A stretch of 13,782 nt of DNA from Anaerolineae bacterium (GCA_020433785.1 JAGRCC010000612.1:1-13782), one strand, 5' to 3'. Shown: positions 1 to 6,910, counted from the stretch's first letter. The notes: generated from the sequence alone by a model not told the origin. Made by a program: numbers and translations.

Positions 1-3
1 ACA

Positions 4-145
4 AGCTTAGCGGGAATCTACGCCTAAAGACCCGGTTGGATGCCCGACAAAGACATTCGGGCATGACATAATAGCTTTCATTGTACGATGTTTATCTGAC
101 TTATCTATATAGGTAACTGTGGGGCCCTATTCCCGCCACTAAGCT
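4..145. repeat. Large interrupted inverted repeat with internal hairpin, downstream of tal
   Basis: The left arm AGCTTAG+CGGGAAT (4-17) is complementary to the right arm ATTCCCG+CTAAGCT (129-145), with three extra bases (136-138) in the right arm. Inside it lies a perfect 8-bp hairpin, ATGCCCGA (40-47) with TCGGGCAT (57-64), loop 9 nt. No T-run follows either arm, so a standard intrinsic terminator for the minus-strand transaldolase is not supported. It may be a small non-autonomous element or a structured 3' region. No gene is seen in 1-173. Confidence 0.45.
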
Positions 146-173
146 AAAGCCTGTCCGCTAGCGAGCTAATCGG

Positions 174-1433
174 CTACCAATTACCGGGCGGATCGCTGGC
201 CGGGAAGGTTTCCCACATCTCCTCATCGACCTGACTGTTGGGGTCAAGCGTAATGGCCCGATTGAGTTCATTATCCGGCCGATTTGGCTGAGGGGCCGGA
301 GATGGGCCCGATCCTTCAAGCACGGCCTGGCGCTGCCGGCTAATGGTTTCCAGCAGTTCATCAAAGGGCTCGATAAATTTCTGCACTCCTTCGGTTTCCA
401 GTTGAGCGGTAATGTCATCCAAATCGATGCCGACGTCATAAAGGCGGGTCAATGTCTTGTAACTGGCTTCAAGGTCTTCTTCCAGGCGCGGGGCGGGTTG
501 GCCGTGGTCACGATAGGCCTCGAGCGTTTCTTGGGGCAGCGTGTTAACCGTATTCGGCCCGATGAGCGCTTCAACGTATTTGACGTCGCTGTAGGCCGGA
601 TCTTTGGTACTGGTGCTGGCCCACAGCAGCCGCTGCTCGTTAGCGCCCTGAGCTTGCAGGTTAAGAAACTGATCGCTGCCAAAAATCTGTTTGTACATCT
701 GATAGGCCTGTTTAGCGCTGGCAATGGCCACTTGCCCGCGCAGATCGGCCGCCACAGCGGCTTGGGGACCATTGGGCTCGATCATGGCCTCAAGTTGTTG
801 ATCAACCAGAACATCGATCCGGCTCAGGAAGAAACTGGCCACTGACCGGATATTTTCAATGGCGTGACCGCGCTGCACGCGTTCGGCCAGGCCATCGATA
901 TAGGCTTGGGCCACGGCTTGGTAGCGCGGCAGGCCAAACAGCAGCGTGACATTAATATTGATGCCTTCGCTGATAAGCTGCCGAATAGCCGGGATACCGG
1001 CTTCGGTGCCGGGAACTTTGATAAAAATATTGGGCCGATTGACGGCCAGCCACAATTCGCGGGCTTCCCGAACCGTGCCTTCGGTATTGTGGGCCAAATG
1101 AGGCGAAACTTCCAGACTAACGTAGCCGTCGCGCCCGCCGGTTGAGGTATAAACGGAACTAAAGTCGTCGGCCGCGTCTTGGATGTCGGTGACGACTAAG
1201 GTGCGGTAAATTTGATCGACACTTTGCCTATCGCCGGCCAACGTGCGGATAGTCTCATCGTAAGCGTTGCCGCCGGTAATGGCTTTGTTGAAAATGGCCG
1301 GATTTGAGGTCATCCCGCTCAAGCCGTCTGCTCTAATCAGCCGCCGAAGTTGGCCGGACTCCACTAACGGGCGACTGAGATAATCAAGCCAGATGCTCTG
1401 GCCGTATTCTTTGATAGTTAACAGCGGATTCAT
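174..1433 (-). CDS. tal: Transaldolase with C-terminal FPASDPP tail
   Basis: Transaldolase of the non-oxidative pentose phosphate pathway; it moves a dihydroxyacetone unit from sedoheptulose-7-phosphate to glyceraldehyde-3-phosphate in the cytoplasm. The 419-aa product shows the family motif TSNPAIF (residues 42-48), the Schiff-base lysine in NIFIKVPGT (K139), NVTLLF (161-166) and the ASTSTKDPAYSD segment (272-283). The ATG at 1433 is preferred over one seven codons upstream because AAAGGAG lies just 5' of it. The body ends near residue 370, a usual length for this long bacterial type. It is followed by a Pro-rich linker and a tail ending EEMWETFPASDPPGNW (404-419), a motif I recall from short stand-alone bacterial proteins, so the tail may be a fused module. 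It is the only minus-strand gene here and is divergent from everything downstream. Confidence 0.95.
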   Translation of the reverse strand: MNPLLTIKEYGQSIWLDYLSRPLVESGQLRRLIRADGLSGMTSNPAIFNKAITGGNAYDETIRTLAGDRQSVDQIYRTLVVTDIQDAADDFSSVYTSTGGRDGYVSLEVSPHLAHNTEGTVREARELWLAVNRPNIFIKVPGTEAGIPAIRQLISEGININVTLLFGLPRYQAVAQAYIDGLAERVQRGHAIENIRSVASFFLSRIDVLVDQQLEAMIEPNGPQAAVAADLRGQVAIASAKQAYQMYKQIFGSDQFLNLQAQGANEQRLLWASTSTKDPAYSDVKYVEALIGPNTVNTLPQETLEAYRDHGQPAPRLEEDLEASYKTLTRLYDVGIDLDDITAQLETEGVQKFIEPFDELLETISRQRQAVLEGSGPSPAPQPNRPDNELNRAITLDPNSQVDEEMWETFPASDPPGNW

Positions 1434-1440
1434 TGTATTA

Positions 1441-1446
1441 CTCCTT
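1441..1446 (-). promoter_or_regulatory. Shine-Dalgarno site of tal
   Basis: Read on the minus strand, AAAGGAG precedes ATG 1433 by about 7 nt. It decides between the two in-frame ATGs, because the upstream one (1454) would place this site inside the coding region. Confidence 0.75.
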
Positions 1447-1582
1447 TCTTGCAATCCGTTTCATCAAGTTGCCGTCTGGGCAGCCACGGCAGGGGGTAAG
1501 GGGGAGGTAGTAGGGATTAAGGGAAAAAATCACCTCGGCCTACCTCAGGTAGCTCTGCACTAAACCGTGGTAAAAAATTTTA

Positions 1583-1646
1583 GACAGGATTTACAAGATT
1601 TACCGAATTATGATCGATAAAATCGTGATAATCATGTCATTCTGTC
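1583..1646. repeat. Imperfect inverted repeat of the GACAGGATTTACA type
   Basis: GACAGGATTTACAAGATT (1583-1600) is imperfectly complementary to AATCATGTCATTCTGTC (1630-1646). The centre holds a further hairpin, CGAT-AAA-ATCG inside ATTAT/ATAAT arms. From memory, 'ACAGGATTTACAGGATT'-like intergenic repeats are scattered in many environmental bacterial genomes; membership here is inferred from appearance only. Confidence 0.4.
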
Positions 1647-1843
1647 GATTATTGGGTCGATCTTAAGTCGTTCTCACGTCTCCACGATTTAATGTTGTGC
1701 TACCCTACCTCAATAGGCACGATAAATCGGATCTTTCAAATAATTTTGCTTAGCTTTTTTAGCCAACAGCTCTCCCCTGCACCACCACTACCAACTCCAT
1801 CAACTCTATAAACGCTTCCAACTCTAGTATAGCACTCGCTCTT

Positions 1844-1876
1844 ACCACCGCCCATACTCACGTAGGTGGTCTTTTT
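1844..1876 (+). terminator. Possible intrinsic terminator
   Basis: ACCACC (1844-1849) pairs with GGTGGT (1865-1870), followed by CTTTTT (1871-1876). The loop is long (15 nt) and no plus-strand gene lies upstream in the window, so this may be chance or the relic of a lost gene. Confidence 0.2.
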
Positions 1877-2056
1877 ATCTAAATAGGATAGTCCTGGCTT
1901 ACTCGATTGGGGGAAAATCGCTCGTGGGTATCGCCCATATAGGCTATTAGTCGGTTCTAATAGAGTTACTTCAAATCGATAGTCGTAACGGCCATTGCAG
2001 CGACGTCAGCGCCAAAAAAAGTCGCCGTAGGGTCAAATACGGCGGATCTGAGGCAA

Positions 2057-2397
2057 AATAGAGCCATATTTGCCCAAATATAGGACCATTTCAAAAAAAA
2101 TAAGACCATATTTGCCCAAATATAGGACCATTTTAAAAAAATAAGACCATATTTACCCAAATAAGAACCATTTTAAAAAAATAAGACCATATTTGCCCAA
2201 ATATAGGACCATTTTAAAAAAATAAGACCATATTTACCCAAATAAGGTCCATTTTAAAAAAAATAAGACCATATTTACCCAAATATAGGACCATTTTAAA
2301 AAAATAAGACCATATTTGCCCAAATATAGAACCATTTTAAAAAAAATAAGACCACATTTACCCAAATATAGAACCATTTTAAAAAAATTTAGACCAT
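2057..2397. repeat. Tandem array of about eight 41-bp AT-rich repeats, each made of two related half-units
   Basis: Units start near 2058, 2100, 2141, 2181, 2222, 2263, 2304 and 2346, with a degenerate ninth start near 2388; unit lengths are 40-42 bp. The first half reads ATAAGACCATATTTRCCCAA and the second half about ATATAGGACCATTTTAAAAA. The two halves share a GACCAT core, so the array is also a roughly 20.6-bp repeat with 17 copies of the core (first base of CCAT at 2064, 2086, 2106, 2128, 2147, 2168, 2187, 2209, 2228, 2249, 2269, 2291, 2310, 2332, 2352, 2374, 2394). Most units contain the palindrome ATATTTG-CC-CAAATAT or its A-variant, and each ends in an A-tract. Since 41 is not divisible by three, short ORFs through the array are not kept in frame, so it is taken as non-coding. 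Possible roles are a protein-binding array, curved DNA or an iteron-like site; none is proven. Confidence 0.92.
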
Positions 2398-2577
2398 TCT
2401 TGCAGAAGAACGGTCGTATGCGCGGGTACTTAGCGCAATTTTACGGCTACCCCGACGAAAAATGCGGTGTGAAGGGGAGGGTTGGAGCCGAGAGGGGGAT
2501 CGCCGGTTTGGTAGCGCGGTCGAGGGGGAAATAGGGCGCGGTATTGGGCTAGAATGAGCGGCTTATTACTTTTATCC

Positions 2578-2680
2578 TACTGCCAAATTTTTAAGGTAGT
2601 GGTGTAACAGGTGATCGCTAATGAAACCAAATTTTCGTGGGGGAAGGTGGACTCGGTGGGAAGAGGGGGGGTATGATTAG
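2578..2680 (+). repeat. Dispersed leader repeat, copy A (upstream of the 66-aa ORF)
   Basis: This segment aligns with 7986-8087 in the same orientation at roughly three quarters identity by hand, with two small gaps. Shared blocks include AATTTTTAAGGT, TGATC, CTGAAAC/ATGAAAC, AAATTTT, TGGACTCG and a G-run followed by ATATGAT/GTATGAT. Both copies lie just upstream of a gene start, at 2708 and 8125. It may be a duplicated promoter/leader or a mobile repeat. The conserved ATG at 2673 is followed at once by a stop in this copy. Confidence 0.75.
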
Positions 2681-2707
2681 TTAAACCATTAAGTATTTGG
2701 TATACAT

Positions 2708-2908
2708 ATGGATTTTAATGAGCTAGATTATAAAGAATTCGAACTTCTTGTAGGGTTATTGTTAAAGCGTAAAGGCTTCGATATTTTAGTGAATCCAGTA
2801 AGCGATGAAGATCTGATTGAGATGATTCAATTACGTGAGGGTGAGAACGAGTCTTTTGATGTTATAGATGCGCAGCTTGAGGACTTTCTCAGACGTCTCA
2901 CACCATAA
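2708..2908 (+). CDS. 66-aa protein resembling the ends of an Mrr-like restriction endonuclease (probable internally deleted remnant)
   Basis: The N-terminal half (FNELDYKEFELLVGLLLKRK, residues 3-22, then GFDILV) has the look of the N-terminal helix and first strand of Mrr_cat-type nucleases, normally followed by a D...ExK catalytic core. No such core is present. Instead the protein passes at about residue 32 into an acidic helical segment (SDEDLIEMIQLREGENES, 32-49; then DAQLEDFLRRL, 54-64) of a kind I recall at the C-terminus of related proteins. This suggests an in-frame internal deletion, leaving a product that cannot cut DNA. No strong ribosome binding site precedes the ATG. It could be a decayed gene or a small regulator; the Mrr link is an inference from pattern. 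Confidence 0.5.
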   Translation: MDFNELDYKEFELLVGLLLKRKGFDILVNPVSDEDLIEMIQLREGENESFDVIDAQLEDFLRRLTP

Positions 2909-2973
2909 TGCAGCTAACCAACCTCAAACTGTATAAAAATGTATGGTGGTTAATCAGTAACAGCTTAAATGCA

Positions 2974-3019
2974 TAGCCGTGCCTAACCAAGTGGTTTGGC
3001 CGCGGGTGTTGGGTGGCTA
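2974..3019. repeat. Stem-loop between the 66-aa ORF and the large lipoprotein gene
   Basis: TAGCC (2974-2978) pairs with GGCTA (3015-3019), and CCTAAC (2982-2987) pairs with GTTGGG (3008-3013) allowing one T-G wobble. The remainder of 2909-3077 holds no gene. No T-run follows, so this is not a standard terminator. Confidence 0.3.
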
Positions 3020-3061
3020 AAAGTTGTGTTGAGGTTTATTTCAATTCAAAAGATTTCTTAT

Positions 3062-3066
3062 GGAGG
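3062..3066 (+). promoter_or_regulatory. Ribosome binding site selecting a GTG start
   Basis: GGAGG at 3062-3066 lies 11 nt before GTG 3078. It overlaps an in-frame ATG (3060), making that ATG unlikely as the start. Starting at the GTG gives a compact signal peptide beginning MKNKIPFALP. Confidence 0.7.
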
Positions 3067-3077
3067 AAACCATCATC

Positions 3078-5039
3078 GTGAAAAACAAAATTCCTTTCGC
3101 TCTTCCAATTCTAGTAGTTCTTATCGCGATTTCCAACTTAATTGCCTGTAGTAGCGATGAACCTAATGAACAACAGAAGGTGCTAGAGGAAGCCGGTTTA
3201 GTAGAAGCAGTCCGGACTTCGCCAGAAGCTGCGGCTAAAGCAGCATTCAATATTTGGGCAAAAAACAAAGGTACGCCCTATCAAAACGAAAGTTATGTAA
3301 CTGTTAGTAACGACAATACCTTTGCTACTGTTAATGTAATCGCTGAATTTCGAGAAACGGCTGAGGCCGACTGGCTCGAAAAGGAGTCTTATATTGAGTG
3401 TAAAAAGGTAGGTGATGAATGGCAATGTGACCAAATTTTTTCTTTCCAACTTACCGATGCACAACAAGCAAAGATGCAAGCGAAGGAAAAAGCTCTCAAA
3501 GAGAAAGCTGTAGAACAAAGTGACACAAGCCAGTCAGCCGAACCCTCAAGTGATGAACCTTCTAATTGGAAACTATATGTGACTGAGCTTGTTATAGGTA
3601 AAACGGCAGAAGAAAGTTTCCCGGCAATTTTCGAAGGCGATTATCAACCTGAAGTCAAAGATGGCTGGCAGATGGTAATCGTCAAATTCGTTTTGGAGAA
3701 CACGAATTCAGAATTAGAACGAGTACCTATTCCTAAACGAGGTAGCAGTGGGGTGATTATCGATCAGGGAGGATATGAAAGACCGTTGACTATAGACTAT
3801 GCTCCGCATTACACCCAGGGAGTTGGCAAATCGCATCTCATTGATTATGGCATTATCCTGGACCCGAAAATGCAGATGGCCGGCGCAGCTTATACATCTG
3901 TACCAGAGAATCAAAATCCAGACGTATTAATACTGCTATTCGATCATGATCAAGATAACAAGATAGATGAAGCTGTAACTACCTCTATAACCCAACCGTT
4001 CGAACCATCTCAACCATCTGAATTTTTTCATCATTTTAATCCTAAATACCCTCCACAACTCTATGATTTTCCCGGTGAGATGTCGGTTGCAATAACAACC
4101 GCAGAAATTGAACAGACAAGTAATGGGGGAACTCGTGTAAAGTTAGGTGTAGAGATTGAGAATACTGGGGGCTATAACATCAGTCCAAATCTGAATAAGA
4201 TAATTAGAATTCATGGTATTGACACGGCCCGCAACTATTTCACAGGAATCAGCGAAGAAGGGGGGGATTTTAAGAAAAATCAAGGGAAAAATGAACTAGC
4301 TCCAGGGGAAGTTGCTATGGGTTGGATTGCATCTGATGAATTCAATCAAAACTTTAGTGATACGGAAAAAGCATTAGTTGTTATTTCGATTACCGATAGT
4401 GAAAATAGCATTTATTATTTTGAAAGGCTTCTTGCATTACCATCACAGCTTGGGCAGATAGTTGATGACGACTTTGGTGAACAGGTGGTTCAGGCATTTC
4501 AAGCGGCTAAGACATTCAAATGTGCTTTCAACGGAAAAACTTATACGGAGGGTAGCGAAGTCGAAGATGATATCTGGGAGGTTCAACTTGTAAGGCCAAG
4601 TAAATTTTCCGAAAAATCTACATATAAAGACAAAAACAACTCTCTAACTTTTGAAGATATATATGTTGATGACAAACATTGCCACCGAGAAAACGAGGCG
4701 GATTGGAATTGTGAAGATATCAACGATAACAGAGTTGAGGAATTTGATAATTATTGGAGTAATATTGTCAAAGGAAAACCAAACGATCCAAACTCTATAA
4801 TAGTCGATCTTAATATTACGAATGATCTAAAAATTGGGCGACAGTGTCGTTTGTATTCTTGGGTAGAAGTCCAAACTCAGTCAGATTCACAACAGGAAAT
4901 GAAATACGAAGCATGCTTTGATCTTGATACAAAATTTCCGCTGACGTTTCGCTTTGAAGTATCAGAACGAGTTACTGAAATGACAGGTCAGTGTTTTGAT
5001 CTGAATAAGCCGGTTGAAATTACAATTCCTGAGCCTTAA
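3078..5039 (+). CDS. Large lipoprotein of unknown function
   Basis: The 653-aa product begins with a lipoprotein signal peptide: a Lys-containing n-region, a hydrophobic stretch (PILVVLIAISN) and the lipobox LIAC with C24 as the lipidation site. The mature protein is therefore expected on the outer face of the membrane. After the lipobox comes an alpha/beta-looking region (about 40-120) with a Cys pair in IECKKVGDEWQCD, then a charged Ser/Glu linker (about 130-165). Next is a beta-rich segment beginning NWKLYVTELVIG that resembles extracellular DUF4352-like beta-sandwich domains. Two further beta-rich regions follow, the last with several Cys. No catalytic motif is recognised. Base composition is clearly more AT-rich than tal or the cyclase gene, which points to different ancestry. 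A smaller lipoprotein gene follows 128 bp downstream, and the two may be co-transcribed. Confidence 0.85.
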   Translation: MKNKIPFALPILVVLIAISNLIACSSDEPNEQQKVLEEAGLVEAVRTSPEAAAKAAFNIWAKNKGTPYQNESYVTVSNDNTFATVNVIAEFRETAEADWLEKESYIECKKVGDEWQCDQIFSFQLTDAQQAKMQAKEKALKEKAVEQSDTSQSAEPSSDEPSNWKLYVTELVIGKTAEESFPAIFEGDYQPEVKDGWQMVIVKFVLENTNSELERVPIPKRGSSGVIIDQGGYERPLTIDYAPHYTQGVGKSHLIDYGIILDPKMQMAGAAYTSVPENQNPDVLILLFDHDQDNKIDEAVTTSITQPFEPSQPSEFFHHFNPKYPPQLYDFPGEMSVAITTAEIEQTSNGGTRVKLGVEIENTGGYNISPNLNKIIRIHGIDTARNYFTGISEEGGDFKKNQGKNELAPGEVAMGWIASDEFNQNFSDTEKALVVISITDSENSIYYFERLLALPSQLGQIVDDDFGEQVVQAFQAAKTFKCAFNGKTYTEGSEVEDDIWEVQLVRPSKFSEKSTYKDKNNSLTFEDIYVDDKHCHRENEADWNCEDINDNRVEEFDNYWSNIVKGKPNDPNSIIVDLNITNDLKIGRQCRLYSWVEVQTQSDSQQEMKYEACFDLDTKFPLTFRFEVSERVTEMTGQCFDLNKPVEITIPEP

Positions 5040-5167
5040 TCTTGGTCTGAACGTAAGTAAGTGGGTCTAACTGTGCCAGCCCGTAAGCGGCTAAACCCCG
5101 GCGTGTGCTAGCTGATTTCGATTTATCATAAAAAAAGAAAGATGAATCTTATCAGGAGAAGTCAATA

Positions 5168-5533
5168 ATGATTGGAAACAATAAATTTACTAGTCTTCAA
5201 AAAAGTTCTAATTTTCGTGGAATAAGTCTTCTTTTCTTGATTTTGCTCATTGTATTGCTGGTTTCTGCCTGTGGACCATCCGATGATGAGATAGTACAAG
5301 CCTATCCCCAGAATCGGATACCTATTCAAGTTTTAGATAAAGAGAAATGCAAAGAATTAAAAGTAGGCGATCAAGTAGACGGGATAACCGAAAGATGGTT
5401 AGTTTATTATCGACATACAAGTGGGGCAGACCAATCCTTAGATTATGCTGGAGTTGTAGTGAAACAGAATAATGAATGGAAGTTTGATAGTACAGATATT
5501 CTTGCGAGTCTTCTGCGGGAGGGTTGTCCATAA
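5168..5533 (+). CDS. Small lipoprotein of unknown function
   Basis: The 121-aa product has a long n-region (about 17 residues), a hydrophobic core (ISLLFLILLIVLL) and the lipobox VSAC with Cys 35, so it should be a membrane-anchored extracellular lipoprotein. AGGAG (5154-5158) lies 9 nt before the ATG. The mature part (about 87 aa) has a Cys at KEKCKEL and another near the C-terminus (REGCP), possibly a disulfide. It contains a beta-rich YAGVVVKQNNEWKFDSTDI segment reminiscent of the N-terminal domain of the larger lipoprotein upstream (a Trp after a turn between two strands), but homology is not shown. Composition is AT-rich like that neighbour. Confidence 0.8.
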   Translation: MIGNNKFTSLQKSSNFRGISLLFLILLIVLLVSACGPSDDEIVQAYPQNRIPIQVLDKEKCKELKVGDQVDGITERWLVYYRHTSGADQSLDYAGVVVKQNNEWKFDSTDILASLLREGCP

Positions 5534-5775
5534 AAACTCTCAAACATGCACGAAAAGTAATAACTGAAAATAGACTGTGAAGGTTCGGATGGTGGTAGAA
5601 GGTAGCAGAGGTGACTGCTCGTGAAGGGGAAATCGAAAGTCGTAGGCTAGTTCAAGGGACAAAATCTAAAACCCTTCTTGTTATCAGGTTTCCATTCTGC
5701 AACCTGACTCAAATTTACTTACTGATAGCAGAGCATCGGTTCAATTGTATATCAATAATCAGTAGAGTATCAACA
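5534..5775. other. Intergenic stretch with one hairpin
   Basis: The stretch between the small lipoprotein and the SH3b gene contains a perfect 7-bp hairpin, TCAGGTT (5684-5690) with AACCTGA (5701-5707), 10-nt loop, no T-run after it. The reading frame of the SH3b protein is open back to GTG 5611, but that extension is not protein-like, so it is treated as non-coding. No clear promoter was identified. Confidence 0.35.
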
Positions 5776-6675
5776 ATGCAACCCATCCGTCATCTTTGGC
5801 AAACTAGATTAGGTAAACTGGCCATTTTCGGCAGCGGCGTAGCGTGGTTAATTGGACTTTGTTTTGTGTGCGCGATGTGCAGCGTATTGGCGGGATCGAA
5901 TGATAAGACGCAGGATACGGCGTCACGATCCAACGAAGCTGCCATAGAAACCTTAGAAACGCGGCCGGTTGAACCCTCGGAGCGTGAGATTACGCCTATA
6001 CCCACCGAACCTCGGCCAACCAGTACGGCCACGGCGTTATCGGCTACTGAAATACCGCTACCAACGGCGACAATTACTCTACCGATAGAAAATTTCCCCA
6101 CAGCGACATCAAAACCGGTTGTATTGGCCGGAAATAGTAACATCAACCTCCGCAGCGGCCCCGGCACGGCGTATGATGCGATAGGCGTTTTAACGGCCGG
6201 CGATACGCTCGATATTGTCGGCCGCAACGTCGATTCTTCGTGGTGGCAGGTCGCCACACCGGCCGGTTTGGCCTGGCTGGCAGCTGATGTCGTCACCGCC
6301 AATAATATTGATGAAATTATTCCGGTGGTAGACGTTTCACCGCCAATTATGCCATCAACGCCAACCCCGCTGCCGACATCGACGGACATACCGCCCATCG
6401 AACCCCAACTGCCCGTGGTTTCTAATGAAACAGAAGGTATTTCATCGGCCGGAGAGTCAAACGGTACGCCATTTGAATGTATCGGCGGCTGCGCCGTCGC
6501 CCCGGACCCCAGTTGCGACATTAAAGGCAACGTGAACAGTAAAGGCGAAAAAATTTATCATTCTCCGGGCGGTCAGTTTTATGATCGGACAGATATCAAG
6601 CCCGAAGAGGGGGATAGTTGGTTTTGCAGCGCTATCGAAGCGAAAAACGCCGGTTTTCGGGCGTCGGAGCGGTAG
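5776..6675 (+). CDS. Membrane-anchored SH3b protein with C-terminal sunset-like domain
   Basis: Start chosen at ATG 5776 (299 aa) because it places a membrane segment near the N-terminus (about 15-39, LAIFGSGVAWLIGLCFVCAM then CSVLAG). A Thr/Pro/Glu-rich stalk follows (about 60-115). Next is a bacterial SH3 domain (about 115-175) with the typical NINLRSGPGTAYDAIGVL and a WWQV/GLAWLAADVV ending. A second Pro-rich linker (185-215) leads to a C-terminal domain (247-299) beginning CDIKGN with YHSPGGQFYD, WFCS and EAKNAGFRASER. That C-terminus resembles what is called the 'sunset' domain, recalled rather than searched. SH3b domains usually bind peptidoglycan or proteins, so an extracytoplasmic cell-wall role is likely. 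The last 33 bp before the stop are repeated at 7916-7948. Confidence 0.85.
   Translation: MQPIRHLWQTRLGKLAIFGSGVAWLIGLCFVCAMCSVLAGSNDKTQDTASRSNEAAIETLETRPVEPSEREITPIPTEPRPTSTATALSATEIPLPTATITLPIENFPTATSKPVVLAGNSNINLRSGPGTAYDAIGVLTAGDTLDIVGRNVDSSWWQVATPAGLAWLAADVVTANNIDEIIPVVDVSPPIMPSTPTPLPTSTDIPPIEPQLPVVSNETEGISSAGESNGTPFECIGGCAVAPDPSCDIKGNVNSKGEKIYHSPGGQFYDRTDIKPEEGDSWFCSAIEAKNAGFRASER
6634..6666 (+). repeat. 33-bp direct repeat, copy 1 (3' end of the SH3b gene)
   Basis: ATCGAAGCGAAAAACGCCGG and the following 13 bases match 7916-7948 with a single G/C difference near the end (position 6661). This copy codes for IEAKNAGFRAS at the C-terminus of the SH3b protein. The two copies bracket 1.25 kb holding the EEP gene and the nested-hairpin repeat. 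Confidence 0.9.
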
Positions 6676-6706
6676 AGTGACGAGAAAGCCGGATAGTCAA
6701 TGATTG

Positions 6707-6739
6707 GGCTGGTGAAACCAGTCAAGAAAACCTTTTTTT
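6707..6739 (+). terminator. Weak candidate terminator after the SH3b gene
   Basis: GGCTGGT (6707-6713) pairs with ACCAGTC (6717-6723) around a GAA loop, with one G-T wobble. A run of seven T (6733-6739) follows about 10 nt later, farther than in a classical terminator. Confidence 0.3.
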
Positions 6740-6794
6740 ACGATATGACACCTTATTTAAAGAAGATGGTACCGGGTTTATAAAATAGGCTTGA

Positions 6795-6871
6795 CCACAG
6801 AGGCCGCAAAGGAGACACAGAGCACACCCAGATACTCTGGGCTCTTTGAGCCTTCTTTGGGTTCCTTGTGG
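6795..6871. repeat. Imperfect inverted repeat starting CCACAGAGG and ending CCTTGTGG
   Basis: The left arm beginning CCACAGAGGCCGCAAAGGAG is imperfectly complementary to the right arm ending GGGTTCCTTGTGG, with the turn at CCCAGA-TA-CTCTGGG (6828-6842). It ends about 48 bp before the EEP gene start, so it lies in that gene's leader. From memory, 'CCACAGAGG/CCACAAAGG' hairpins are a scattered repeat type in environmental genomes; this is not verified. Confidence 0.6.
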
Positions 6872-6905
6872 TTTATTTTCATCCCCACTGTATGAACCCC
6901 GTGCC

Positions 6906-6910
6906 GGAGG
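6906..6910 (+). promoter_or_regulatory. Ribosome binding site selecting ATG 6919
   Basis: GGAGG (6906-6910) sits 8 nt before ATG 6919. Earlier in-frame starts (6868, 6892) would read through the inverted repeat and this site, so they are not used. Confidence 0.75.

Larger units (their letters stand above)
1455..2056. other. Intergenic stretch without a convincing gene
   Basis: About 600 bp upstream of divergent tal. Besides the inverted repeat and possible terminator listed separately, it has a short palindrome CTACCT-C-AGGTAG (1540-1552). No ORF with a ribosome binding site or recognisable protein pattern was found. It could hold the tal promoter, but no clear -35/-10 pair could be picked by eye. 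Confidence 0.5.

Noticed and set aside
402..1145. Plus-strand ORFs opposite tal
   Set aside because: The minus strand encodes an intact transaldolase with a strong ribosome binding site, so these are mirror frames.
2057..2397. CRISPR array
   Set aside because: The whole 41-bp unit repeats without unique spacers between repeats, and no cas gene is present.
1966..2534. Short ORFs through the tandem array (minus 1966-2160, plus 2316-2534), with repeated peptides such as KWSYIWANM
   Set aside because: The 41-bp period is not a multiple of three, the ORFs cover only parts of the array, and no ribosome binding site or family resemblance supports them.
2974..3019. Integron attC site: GCCTAAC and GTTGGGT match the RYYYAAC/GTTRRRY core boxes
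   Set aside because: The distance between boxes is shorter than attC sites allow, no L-box pair is evident, neighbouring gaps lack a similar site, and no integrase is seen.
5611..5775. N-terminal extension of the SH3b protein from GTG 5611
   Set aside because: It would put about 55 non-conserved-looking residues before a typical N-terminal membrane anchor, and no ribosome binding site suits it clearly better than ATG 5776.
5790..6530. 246-codon ORF on the minus strand opposite the SH3b gene
   Set aside because: It is the shadow of a gene with clear SH3b and membrane features on the plus strand; its own translation is low-complexity Val/Gly/Ser without family pattern.
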